Shown piece by piece: positions 23,208-31,508 of a DNA stretch of 32,654 nt. Source of the DNA: Cyclobacteriaceae bacterium (GTDB taxonomy: Bacteria > Bacteroidota > Bacteroidia > Cytophagales > Cyclobacteriaceae); assembly GCA_947458585.1 (NCBI GenBank), contig CANGYY010000026.1, positions 1 to 32,654 of the forward strand. The letters are read 5' to 3'. Below the pieces are notes generated by a model that searched no databases, was not told the origin of the DNA, and saw nothing but the letters and a program-made list of their open reading frames with translations. Position 1 is the stretch's first letter, and each line of letters begins with the position of its first letter. The position numbers and the translations under genes are program-made.

Positions 23208-24623
23208 ATGTACGGTAGATTCCAACTATTGAGCTGCGTTCTTTTCCTATTATTTATTTCACAATCTGCATCATTTGCGGAAGATCGAGGTCGTGTGGAT
23301 TCTATCGGGGTGCAAAAAATTGGTGATCGAACTTTTATCCTTCATCAAGTAGTGGGTCAGGAGACCTTGTTCTCTATTTCTAGAAGGTACAAAGTGCCTA
23401 TGGTAGCCATTCAAGAGGCTAATGAGGCCCTGAAGCAAGGGATAAATGATGGGCAAACCCTTTTGGTTCCTTATGGTCAATCCAGCAGTTCTGAGCAGCA
23501 GGTTGTGACCTCTCCTCCGGTATCCTCTGCGCCAGCACCAGCAAATTCAATAATTAAACCTGAAGTAAGAGCTGCTGAAGGGAATTCGGTTTCTACAACC
23601 AATAAAGTTGAGGTCCCGGTAGTGGTAGCTCAACCTGCGGCTTCCCCTAAGCCAACCGCTACTGAAACTTCAACAGCTTCCCCTTCAAATTCAACTATTG
23701 AAACGACCCGAGCAGTCAAGACTACACACAAAATAGTGCGTGGGGAGTCTTTGTATTCAATTGCCGATAAATATGACGTGACTATAGCAGAGTTAAAGGA
23801 ATGGAATTCGCTGACAGGAAGTAAAGTACTGGTAGGTCAATCCTTGAAAATCTTTGCTTCTGTACCTGTAGAAGTGAGTAATAGTAATGCCGTGACGGTA
23901 GCACAAGTTGCTCCTCCCAAAGTGGAAAGAATGGAGGAAGTCAAAAAGGAGGAACCTAAGGTTGCAGAAAACAAAGTAGAACAGCCCAAAGAAACGAAGG
24001 AGCCAGTTTCAGCTCCTGTGAAGGAAACAAACGCTACATCCAATTCATCAAGCAGCTCAGGTGAGTGGACTACCCATACCGTCAAATCTGGAGAATCGCT
24101 TTTTTCCTTAGCCAAACAATACGATACCTCTATAGAAGACTTGATCCAATGGAATGCCCTAACTTCCAATAACCTTAAGGTGGGACAGTTTATCAAGGTG
24201 GGAAAAGTGGCTAACGCCGAACCTGAGCCTGTGGTAAGCCCGGTAAGAAACCAGCCCGCTGCAGTTCCTGCTCAGCCAGTTGAAACTGTATCAGCACCAA
24301 GACAAGAGGTTACCGCACCAAAAGAAGAAGTTACTGCGCCAAATACTTCGGGTGGATTTACGAATACCAAAGAGATGGGATTGGCAGAGCTAATTCCTGG
24401 GACTGAAGCCAATAAAAAGTACTTGGTCCTTCACCGAACGGCTCCGGTAGGAAGTGTGATTCGGGTAAAGAATGAGGAAAATAACCTCACCATATTTGCG
24501 CGCGTGGTCGGGGTGTTGCCCGAAACAGGGGACAATTCCAAAGTCTTGATCAAACTCTCTCAAGCGGCATTCGAACAATTGAAGGGAGTGAATGCACGAT
24601 TTCCTGTTGAGATTTTGTATTAA
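23208..24623 (+). CDS. Secreted protein with three LysM domains and RlpA-like C-terminus
   Basis: 471 aa from the ATG at 23208. This choice gives a typical signal peptide (MYGRFQLLSCVLFLLFISQ..., cleaved near SFAE) and fits the -7 box at 23150-23157. Three LysM peptidoglycan-binding modules are separated by low-complexity Pro/Ala/Val/Glu linkers: the first near 45-90 (starting VVGQETLFSISRRYKV), the second HKIVRGESLYSIADKYDV, the third HTVKSGESLFSLAKQYD. The C-terminal 70 residues (VGSVIRVKNEENN...FARVVG...VNARFPVEI) resemble an RlpA-like double-psi barrel. It would bind cell-wall glycan in the periplasm. Two genes follow in the same direction. Confidence 0.92.
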   Translation: MYGRFQLLSCVLFLLFISQSASFAEDRGRVDSIGVQKIGDRTFILHQVVGQETLFSISRRYKVPMVAIQEANEALKQGINDGQTLLVPYGQSSSSEQQVVTSPPVSSAPAPANSIIKPEVRAAEGNSVSTTNKVEVPVVVAQPAASPKPTATETSTASPSNSTIETTRAVKTTHKIVRGESLYSIADKYDVTIAELKEWNSLTGSKVLVGQSLKIFASVPVEVSNSNAVTVAQVAPPKVERMEEVKKEEPKVAENKVEQPKETKEPVSAPVKETNATSNSSSSSGEWTTHTVKSGESLFSLAKQYDTSIEDLIQWNALTSNNLKVGQFIKVGKVANAEPEPVVSPVRNQPAAVPAQPVETVSAPRQEVTAPKEEVTAPNTSGGFTNTKEMGLAELIPGTEANKKYLVLHRTAPVGSVIRVKNEENNLTIFARVVGVLPETGDNSKVLIKLSQAAFEQLKGVNARFPVEILY

Positions 24624-24655
24624 GTGGATGACCTCTGGGTCCTGCTTTCAATGCC

Positions 24656-24674
24656 AACTTCATTAAGGAAGTTT
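24656..24674 (+). terminator. Weak hairpin after the LysM gene
   Basis: AACTTC (24656-24661) / GAAGTT (24668-24673) with a 6-nt loop, followed by only TTCTT. It is 33 bp after the LysM stop codon. Too AT-rich and with too short a U-tract to be sure; partial termination or an mRNA-stability hairpin are alternatives. Confidence 0.35.
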
Positions 24675-24718
24675 CTTAGGTTCGTTTGGATTCGGATCCT
24701 TTAACTCTAAAGTTCCAC

Positions 24719-25273
24719 ATGTCAAAAATTCAGCTGTTCTTTCACCATGTATTCCGATTCATTTGGAACAGCGTTTTTGTGCTTTCTTACCCTATTCTAG
24801 CCAGCTTTGGCTTGCTATTTATTGGGCTTACTTTCTTGTTTTCCAAGCTTTCCCAACTATTGACCTTGCTTAAGCCAGAGGGTAAAAAGGGAATTGTGTT
24901 GCAAACGAATTGGGAAACTCTACCCAACTCCAACGATTTTTTGGAGGCAAAAGTGGAAAAACAAATCCTTTTTGGTCCAGTGGGAGTACGGTTGAGAAGA
25001 AAAGATGGGGTCCCATCAGTTTTGGGAGACCACGTGTTTGGTAGAAAGCTCCGGATAATTCCAGAAGGCCTTATTTTAGAAAAATGGAATACCCTAGATG
25101 CTGCAGCACTTCCCGATTTTGATATTTGTTTGTATGATCCCGAATTGGATCAAATTCGGACGCTAACTCAAGTCAAAAGTTTCGACTGGCATTTGTCGGA
25201 AATAAAAGAAAAGGAGTTGGTCTTAAAATGGTTTGACGGTACGCAAGGAGGGGAGCAGGTCGTGCAGTTATGA
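24719..25273 (+). CDS. Membrane-anchored protein of unknown function
   Basis: 184 aa from the ATG at 24719. A hydrophobic region (about 15-46: FVLSYPILASFGLLFIGLTFL) anchors it, and the remaining 135 residues form a soluble, beta-rich domain with alternating charged and hydrophobic residues (for example VRLRRKDGVPSVLGDHVFG). No known motif or catalytic triad is seen and I do not recognise the family. Its stop codon overlaps the start of the TIGR02757 gene in an ATGA, so the two are translationally coupled. It probably faces the cytosol with its large domain. Confidence 0.78.
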   Translation: MSKIQLFFHHVFRFIWNSVFVLSYPILASFGLLFIGLTFLFSKLSQLLTLLKPEGKKGIVLQTNWETLPNSNDFLEAKVEKQILFGPVGVRLRRKDGVPSVLGDHVFGRKLRIIPEGLILEKWNTLDAAALPDFDICLYDPELDQIRTLTQVKSFDWHLSEIKEKELVLKWFDGTQGGEQVVQL

Positions 25274-26040
25274 ACCAACGGATAAAAGATTTCTTGGATG
25301 AGAAGGTGGACCTGTACAATAGGCCAAATTTTATCGAACTAGACCCTATTTCCATTCCACATCGTTTCCAGAAAAAGCAGGATATTGAAGTAGCAGGATT
25401 CTTTGCTGCTATCTTGGCTTGGGGTCAACGAAAAACTATCCTCAATAAATGCAGCGAGCTGCTTGCGCGCATGGATGATGCTCCCCACGATTTTCTAATC
25501 AATCATTCTGAAGGAGACCTGAAGGCGTTTTTAGGTTTCAAGCACCGAACCTTCAATGAGGTAGATGCACTGTATTTCATTCATTTTTTGTCCTGGTTTT
25601 ACCGTCGGGAGGATAGCTTGGAAGCAGCTTTTCTTATCGGCCAAACCGGCGCTTTGGATAGCATGGAATCCATGCTTACCCAATTTCAATGCTATTTTTT
25701 CAGTTTGGAAGATGCTCCTTCACGAACCAAGAAGCACATTTCTTCTCCTGCTACCCGTTCGGCATGCAAGCGGATCAACATGTACCTGCGCTGGATGGTT
25801 AGGCAAGATAATCAGGGTGTGGATTTTGGGATTTGGAAAGCCATCAGTCCAGCTCAACTGATTTGCCCTTGCGACTTGCACGTGGACCGAGTAGGTCGAA
25901 AATTAGGATTGATTACCCGCAAGCAAACCGACTGGGGTACGGCAGTCGAACTTACCCAGGTACTCCGAACCTTTGATTCAGAAGATCCTGTCAAGTACGA
26001 TTTCGCCTTGTTTGGGCTCGGGGTTGAGGAAAAATTTTAG
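25270..26040 (+). CDS. TIGR02757 (DUF2400) family protein
   Basis: 256 aa, full length for TIGR02757, which is common in Bacteroidota. Hallmarks: DPISIPHRFQKKQDIEVAGF (25-44), AAILAWGQRKTILNKC, LNMYLRWMVR-like IKNMYLRWM (here RINMYLRWM), the late PAQLICPCDLHVDRVGRKLGL and TDWGTAVELT. The fold resembles a helix-hairpin-helix DNA glycosylase-like domain, but no activity is known. Soluble. It overlaps the upstream membrane-anchored gene by 4 bp, and its stop lies 30 bp from the convergent BamA-like gene. Confidence 0.9.
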   Translation: MNQRIKDFLDEKVDLYNRPNFIELDPISIPHRFQKKQDIEVAGFFAAILAWGQRKTILNKCSELLARMDDAPHDFLINHSEGDLKAFLGFKHRTFNEVDALYFIHFLSWFYRREDSLEAAFLIGQTGALDSMESMLTQFQCYFFSLEDAPSRTKKHISSPATRSACKRINMYLRWMVRQDNQGVDFGIWKAISPAQLICPCDLHVDRVGRKLGLITRKQTDWGTAVELTQVLRTFDSEDPVKYDFALFGLGVEEKF

Positions 26041-26070
26041 GAGGCAACTGATCCCTTTGGATTCTTTCGC

Positions 26071-27549
26071 TTAAAATGGAGCCTTGAAGTTGAAAAATAA
26101 ATTGCCATTGCCCTGATTGTTGATGGAGTATTCTAATCGAAAAACTGCATCATACCCTGTAACTAGGTCAATACCGGCTCCATAGCCGAAAAGGTATTGA
26201 TTGGTCAGCGCTAGGTTTTCTGGAATTCGATTTCGGTCCCGAACTGCGCCCTGATCAAAGTTGCCACTGAGGTAAATGCTGAGCGGAAGTGTATTGAATT
26301 GATCGTTGTAAATGGCTCTAGACAGGTCAAAACTGGTATCAACGAGTTGGAAACGCAAGCTGTTTTTTTGAACTACCAATTGCTGTCCTTCGATCACGTT
26401 GAGCTCATAGCCACGGATAAAATTGGGCATGTAGCCAATGCCTCGTACTAGGGTATAGGGCTGATTGGCACTGGTAAACCACCCTACATTTAATCCTGAG
26501 GCAAAATGAAATCCTTTTCCCAAAGGAATGTATCGGTTTGCTGTTACATTGATTTCCAATTCATCCAGATTCTTTCCTGAGAAGAGTCCATATTTGGTTG
26601 CAGTCAACTGCAGCAATTCCCCCTTGGTAGCATAGGCAATGTTGTCTCGCTTGTCGTGGAGAAAAGAATATTGAAAAAAGGAATAGGAAAGCCGATTACC
26701 GGGCTGAAGAAAATAATTGGGGTTTTGCTCCAATACTTTAGGGGACACCCAAGTCGTACTATGCCCTAAGGTGAGTAAGTGAAAATTATAAAAGGTTGGC
26801 CGATAGGTATACCGCAGTGCTGTTGCAAAATTCTTTCGTAAGACCTCTTCAAGCTCCGAGGTATAGAAGATTTGCCGGTTAAATCTGGAGGCAATGGGAA
26901 CTGTTTTTTGATCCCGGTAACTCAGTTGAAACGAAAGTCCATGCTTTTGCTTCTGGTCGATGTAGGGTTTGGAATAAATTACTTCTAGCCCTTTTGTAAA
27001 ACCCAGCTGACCCGAAAAACGGAACTTCTCATTTCTTCCTCCCACATTGGCATGATTGATTCTAACCCCATAGTTGACACGAGACCAGTCTCGATCTTGG
27101 TTGGTCCACCATTCCGCAAAATTTCGATCCGCCAATTGAAAAATGACCGAAGGCAAAATGTACCAACGCTCTTTGACCGCAATCAATACTTCGATCTCTT
27201 CTGGGCCAGTTCGAAGGGGTGTGATTTCAACTTCATTAAATAGCCTGAGGTTAAATATTTTCTGCTGATCTGCCTTGAGAATACCCAAAAAGGTTTCCCA
27301 TTCGTAGGGGTAATTGGTGACGAAATCGAGTTCGCGTAGAATTATCTCCTTTTCGGTTTTTTCATTGCCGATGATGTAGATGGAGTTGACGCGTATTTGT
27401 TTTGGTGTTTCCTGAACAAGAAGGCTGTCCTGCCCTTTAACTTGAAGAGAAAAAAGGAATAGCGCGCAAATTAAAAGTAACGTGCGTAACGCAAATAAAA
27501 ACTGGGGATATGAAAAATTATACCGGTAAATTTGCTCCAACTTCTGCAT
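26071..27549 (-). CDS. BamA/TamA-family outer membrane protein with one POTRA domain
   Basis: 492 aa. A signal peptide precedes ...LQVKGQ (about residue 39); the predicted N-terminus is longer than usual, and a start nearer LFALRTLLL cannot be excluded. A single POTRA-type domain (about 52-130: [22 protein letters not shown]...IAVKERWY) is followed by a 16-strand-type beta barrel ending in F. The FNEVEI strand is typical. It is shorter than BamA (five POTRAs), so a TamA-like or surface-antigen role in outer-membrane insertion is more probable. The 5' ends of this gene and yidD lie back to back. Confidence 0.88.
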   Translation of the reverse strand: MQKLEQIYRYNFSYPQFLFALRTLLLICALFLFSLQVKGQDSLLVQETPKQIRVNSIYIIGNEKTEKEIILRELDFVTNYPYEWETFLGILKADQQKIFNLRLFNEVEITPLRTGPEEIEVLIAVKERWYILPSVIFQLADRNFAEWWTNQDRDWSRVNYGVRINHANVGGRNEKFRFSGQLGFTKGLEVIYSKPYIDQKQKHGLSFQLSYRDQKTVPIASRFNRQIFYTSELEEVLRKNFATALRYTYRPTFYNFHLLTLGHSTTWVSPKVLEQNPNYFLQPGNRLSYSFFQYSFLHDKRDNIAYATKGELLQLTATKYGLFSGKNLDELEINVTANRYIPLGKGFHFASGLNVGWFTSANQPYTLVRGIGYMPNFIRGYELNVIEGQQLVVQKNSLRFQLVDTSFDLSRAIYNDQFNTLPLSIYLSGNFDQGAVRDRNRIPENLALTNQYLFGYGAGIDLVTGYDAVFRLEYSINNQGNGNLFFNFKAPF

Positions 27550-27578
27550 GTTTGACCAAAATGGGAATCACCATGTTC

Positions 27579-27797
27579 ATGACCTACCTCCGCAAGATAG
27601 CCACATTTCCTGTTCTGGTGTACCAATATGTGATTTCCCCGATTTTTCCAGCAAGCTGCCGCTACAGTCCCACTTGTAGTCAATACATGAAGGAGGCTAT
27701 TCTAAAGCACGGGGTGCTTAAAGGTGGTTTTTTGGGAATGAAGCGAATCGGTAGATGTCATCCTTGGGGAGGGCATGGACACGATCCAGTACCTTAG
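27579..27797 (+). CDS. yidD: Membrane protein insertion efficiency factor YidD
   Basis: 72 aa from the ATG at 27579, the start that fits the family; in-frame ATGs at 27510, 27561 and 27573 would add an atypical leader, and the first overlaps the BamA-like gene. The core [25 protein letters not shown] has the two conserved cysteines, followed by the HGVLKG and RCHPWG motifs. YidD helps YidC/Sec insert inner membrane proteins and is amphipathic, attaching to the inner membrane. yidC and rnpA, its usual neighbours, are not present. The stop overlaps the lgt stop by 4 bp. Confidence 0.92.
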   Translation: MTYLRKIATFPVLVYQYVISPIFPASCRYSPTCSQYMKEAILKHGVLKGGFLGMKRIGRCHPWGGHGHDPVP

Positions 27798-28894
27798 TCG
27801 AGTTTAGGACTTCCCATTTTCAGGGCTCTAATCACTAGAAAGACACCAAGCGTAACCAATGGAATACTCAGAAGCTGCCCCATGTTCCATTGCATGGATT
27901 GTTCAAAATCCACTTGAACTTCCTTGAAGAATTCCCAAACAAAGCGCATCCCAAATACCAAAATCAAGAATAAGCCCAAAAGTAAGCCATCCGGAAGTTG
28001 GGATTTATAGCGTATCCAAAGACTTAAAAGCAAAAGAAAGATTAAGAAATAGGATCCTGCTTCGTACAGCTGTGTGGGATACTTCACTCTTCCCAAAGTT
28101 TTCACCGTCACCAAGTAGTTGGAGGCTTGCTCCTTAATTTCGAGTTGCAAGGGGCTATTTAATGGCTCTGCCAGAAACTCCTTGGAGGAGTTGAACTGGG
28201 TGAGTGCATACTTGATGTCTTGGGATAGCACTGTCTCCAAGCTTTCTTTGGTGTAATTTCCTTTGGCGATCACCAGGTCAATGTTGACCGGCACAATCCC
28301 CGTCCCCTTAACTTCGCCCTCACGATCCAAAGGCTTGTAGGCTTCGATGGATTCGATGGGTACGCGCAGGGAACTCAGAATTTCTTCCGCATCACGCGCA
28401 AAGACAATTCCTGTATCGGAATTCGAATCTTTACCTCCAATCTCCGAATTCATCAAATTGCCCATACGAATCAAAGCTCCAGTCATGGCGGTCACGATCA
28501 CAATACGGTCGACTACCCAAAGGTACCGCTGCCCTTCATTTCGCTTGGAATAAATCCAAAGTGCGATAAGAATGGAAATAGCTGCACCATGTGAGGCCAA
28601 TCCACCCTCCCAAATTTTAAGGATGTCAATAGGATTGCTGAGGTATTTGGCCGGTTCATAAAATAAAACGTGCCCCAATCGCGCCCCAATGATGGTGGCC
28701 AACACCATGTAAATGGTGAGTTTGTCCACTAAAGCAGGATCTTTTCCTTCTTTTTTGAAAAAGTACACCATGATTTGCTGAGAGATAATAAATCCCAGGG
28801 CAAATAGTAGACTATACCATCTGAGGCGATCAAATCCCTCAAAAACGGTGGCGCTATAGTCCCAAACGATAAAGCTAAAAAGAGCGGATAGCAT
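27794..28894 (-). CDS. lgt: Prolipoprotein diacylglyceryl transferase, with long insertion
   Basis: 366 aa, against about 290 in E. coli. Seven membrane segments are predicted. Lgt landmarks align with E. coli numbering: His103 in ASHGAA, the signature R143-M-GN-x-MNSE151-xG, and the YPTQLYE motif (272-278). About 100 residues (roughly 165-268) are inserted between the signature and YPTQLYE, reading as a soluble, charged domain (...[20 protein letters not shown]...). That segment should face the periplasm. Lgt moves diacylglycerol from phosphatidylglycerol to the lipobox Cys. Its start lies 2 bp after the nadE stop, so it follows nadE in the operon. Confidence 0.95.
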   Translation of the reverse strand: MLSALFSFIVWDYSATVFEGFDRLRWYSLLFALGFIISQQIMVYFFKKEGKDPALVDKLTIYMVLATIIGARLGHVLFYEPAKYLSNPIDILKIWEGGLASHGAAISILIALWIYSKRNEGQRYLWVVDRIVIVTAMTGALIRMGNLMNSEIGGKDSNSDTGIVFARDAEEILSSLRVPIESIEAYKPLDREGEVKGTGIVPVNIDLVIAKGNYTKESLETVLSQDIKYALTQFNSSKEFLAEPLNSPLQLEIKEQASNYLVTVKTLGRVKYPTQLYEAGSYFLIFLLLLSLWIRYKSQLPDGLLLGLFLILVFGMRFVWEFFKEVQVDFEQSMQWNMGQLLSIPLVTLGVFLVIRALKMGSPKLD

Positions 28895-28896
28895 GC

Positions 28897-30735
28897 TTAG
28901 TTATGATCTAATTCGTTTAATTCTTCTTCAAAACCTCCAGAGAGGATGGGGAATCGACACCAGGTTTTGGGGTCTACATTGAAATCATCCAAGTGAAAGG
29001 AGGGAGCTAATCGTTCTCTTTTCCATTGATTTCGAGACCAAAGTCGGAAGAATTTTTTAATATATTCCTTCAATTCTGCCTCTTCAAACTCATTTTTTTT
29101 CTGCAGCGCTACAAATACCTCAAGGGGTGATCGACGATCCCGGATCGCCAAGCGTTCGATCTCAACCAAAAGGGAATAGGGCATCAAGTCTTTTTCATCC
29201 GTTTGGCTACGTTCTAGTGGCCGTAGTTCTGCAGTAGGGGTAAGGGAATTCACCGCTCGTAATCCTGGTCGGTCAAGGTTTTTTTCAGCCCATTGCAACC
29301 AATGAATCACAAAATCCTTATCTACCCCAGCGATAGGAGAAATGCTGCCACTCGTATCCCCATCCATGGTGGCGTAACCCACATCTCCCTCGCTTCTATT
29401 GGATGTGGACAGGAGCAAGGCGTTTTTCAAATTGGCTAGAAGCCATATGATGGGTGAGCGTGTACGTGCTTGAATATTCTGTAAACTGATATCGTCTTGC
29501 TCCCAAGTAAGATCTCTTCCCAAAGCGGCTTCGATTTTTTGGGTATAGCCCTGCACTTCCTCGTCGATGGTCCAACTCATAAAGGTTGCTCCAAGACTTT
29601 CGGCCAAGCCTTTGGCTGAGTTAAAGGTGTCTACGGATGAGTTTTTTGTGCCTTGGTAGGCGGTGGTCAACAGTTGCTTGACCAAATCCTTTTCGGGCTC
29701 TTGTGAGCCGTAGGTCAATGGCAATCCAAGTTTGGCTACCCAAGCTTCTATTCCAAGCTCCTGAATGCCTCTACGCACCATTTCGGCTACCAGTACGGCT
29801 ATGGTGGAGGAGTCTGCACCTCCGGAAAGTGACAAGACAAAACCCTTGGCCTTACTTTTACGGAGGTAATCAAAAAGTGCCAAGCTAGCTGCCTGAGCAA
29901 ATTCCCATTCTTTGGGTTGAATGGCTGCGACTGCTTGCCGCTTATTTTCAAGGGAAAAGGCACATACTTGAACCGATTCGAAGGACAAAAGCTGGTTTCT
30001 ACCCAATAACTCCCCAGACTTGGCCAGTAAAATCTCCCCATCAAAAATCATTCTTCCCGCCTCATTGCCCAGCAGATTGACATAAAAGTAGTAGCAGTTA
30101 AATAGGGAGGAACTTTGGGTGACCAGATCTCTGCGCTCCAGGGTCTTGTTCATCGCAAAATGGGAGGCGCTGGGATTGAAAATCAAATCCACCTTCCGGT
30201 CGCAAAGTCGGTATCCAGGCCTAGCTTCTCCTCTCCATGCATCTTCACAGATTTCAAATCCATAATGCACGCCCTTCAATTCAAAGGTGAGGTCCCCAAA
30301 TGGGATCTCTTTTCCATCTAGGTCAATAAAAGATTTTTGAAAAGCAGGCCAAGGTGTAAACCATCTGAATTCATAGTGTACCCCATCGATTGCCATAAAT
30401 TGCTTGGCTACAATCCCTTTCAATTCCCCATTCTCAATGATGGCCATGGTGTTGTACACCTTGTGATCTAGACGAATGGGAAGCCCAACTGCCAGGGTGA
30501 TGTTCTTGCAATGGGGTAGGAGTTGGATAAGTTGCTGCTTGGCTTTATCGGCAAACCAAGGGCTTAGAAAAAGATCTTCCGCTCCGTAGCCTGTCATGGT
30601 GAGTTCTGGGAAGCAAAGTAATTCTACCTTTTGTTTTTTTGCTTTTTGGATGGCTTGAACAATACGGTCAAAATTTCCCTGCCAATCCAGCGGCGTTTGG
30701 TTGAGGGTAGCTCCAGCAATTTTTAGTGCATCCAT
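28897..30735 (-). CDS. nadE: Glutamine-dependent NAD+ synthetase
   Basis: 612 aa two-domain enzyme. The N-terminal nitrilase-fold glutaminase carries the Glu44-Lys111-Cys163 triad (FPELTMTGYG, VAKQFM, FEICEDAW). The C-terminal synthetase has the ATP pyrophosphatase P-loop S304-GGADSS (304-310) and the family STSNRSEGDVGYATMDGDTSG-type region (here split by windows). It amidates nicotinate adenine dinucleotide to NAD+, using ammonia channelled from glutamine. Cytosolic. Same strand as rnc (24 bp upstream) and lgt (2 bp downstream), so it is probably co-transcribed. Confidence 0.96.
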   Translation of the reverse strand: MDALKIAGATLNQTPLDWQGNFDRIVQAIQKAKKQKVELLCFPELTMTGYGAEDLFLSPWFADKAKQQLIQLLPHCKNITLAVGLPIRLDHKVYNTMAIIENGELKGIVAKQFMAIDGVHYEFRWFTPWPAFQKSFIDLDGKEIPFGDLTFELKGVHYGFEICEDAWRGEARPGYRLCDRKVDLIFNPSASHFAMNKTLERRDLVTQSSSLFNCYYFYVNLLGNEAGRMIFDGEILLAKSGELLGRNQLLSFESVQVCAFSLENKRQAVAAIQPKEWEFAQAASLALFDYLRKSKAKGFVLSLSGGADSSTIAVLVAEMVRRGIQELGIEAWVAKLGLPLTYGSQEPEKDLVKQLLTTAYQGTKNSSVDTFNSAKGLAESLGATFMSWTIDEEVQGYTQKIEAALGRDLTWEQDDISLQNIQARTRSPIIWLLANLKNALLLSTSNRSEGDVGYATMDGDTSGSISPIAGVDKDFVIHWLQWAEKNLDRPGLRAVNSLTPTAELRPLERSQTDEKDLMPYSLLVEIERLAIRDRRSPLEVFVALQKKNEFEEAELKEYIKKFFRLWSRNQWKRERLAPSFHLDDFNVDPKTWCRFPILSGGFEEELNELDHN

Positions 30736-30759
30736 GGATCAATCAGTCAATTCAAGGGA

Positions 30760-31503
30760 TCAACTCGCAATTATTTGTAATTGCTCACAAGCATTCTTGG
30801 AAGCTTCTTGTTCAGCCTTCTTTTTGGTTTCCCCCTTGCCTTGAGCGATGGATTCTCCGTTGACCACTATGGCTACAACAAATTCTTTGTAGCGTTGGTT
30901 GCTATTCACCTGAACAACTTGGAATTCCACTTGGTTTCCTTCCCGCTGCGACCATTCAATCACCTTGCTTTTATGATTGGAAACCGTGGTTACCATGCCC
31001 TCCAAATCCAAGTGTATCAAGATGCGTTGAAGAATCAATTTTTTGGAAAATGCATATCCTCTATCCAAGTACACTGCACCTAAAAATGCTTCTAGAATAT
31101 CCCCATACAAGGACTTGTTGCCTACAAACTGCCGATTGTCGACTACTTGTTGCAGGGTTTTCTTTAAGCCGATCTTTATTCCCACCTCGTTCAGGGTTTC
31201 CCGGTTGACGAGTTTGGATCGGGTTTCGGTAAGAAATCCCTCATCACGGTAGGGGTATTTTTTGAATAAGTATTCGGCAATGACGGCACCAAGAATGGCG
31301 TCTCCCAAGAATTCGAGACGTTCATTCGATTTGCGAAAACCTTTATCCGTTTCTTCTCCCAATCCTGCAGGTGTAAGGGCAAGTCGATACAGGGATAAAT
31401 TTAAAGGCTTGCTTCCCAGAATCAATTGAATCGAGGTAGCAAGCCTTTTGTCTTTCGCATTAAAAAAGAGGGAAGGGATTCCTAATCGCTGAAAGAGCTT
31501 CAC
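30760..31503 (-). CDS. rnc: Ribonuclease III
   Basis: 247 aa if translation starts at the GTG at 31503, 5 bp after the fabF stop. An ATG at 31539 would overlap fabF by 31 bp and adds a non-family leader, so GTG is preferred. The RNase III signature NERLEFLGDA (60-69) and the second acidic site D135...E138 (YGDILEAFLGAVYLD) give the Mg2+ cluster. A double-stranded-RNA-binding domain fills about 178-245. It processes rRNA and structured mRNAs. Expression may be coupled to fabF. Confidence 0.93.
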   Translation of the reverse strand: MKLFQRLGIPSLFFNAKDKRLATSIQLILGSKPLNLSLYRLALTPAGLGEETDKGFRKSNERLEFLGDAILGAVIAEYLFKKYPYRDEGFLTETRSKLVNRETLNEVGIKIGLKKTLQQVVDNRQFVGNKSLYGDILEAFLGAVYLDRGYAFSKKLILQRILIHLDLEGMVTTVSNHKSKVIEWSQREGNQVEFQVVQVNSNQRYKEFVVAIVVNGESIAQGKGETKKKAEQEASKNACEQLQIIAS

Positions 31504-31508
31504 GCGGA

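Noticed and set aside
27510-27578. Extended YidD start at 27510
   Set aside because: Adds 23 residues not seen in YidD and overlaps the 5' end of the divergent BamA-like gene; ATG at 27579 gives the normal family N-terminus.
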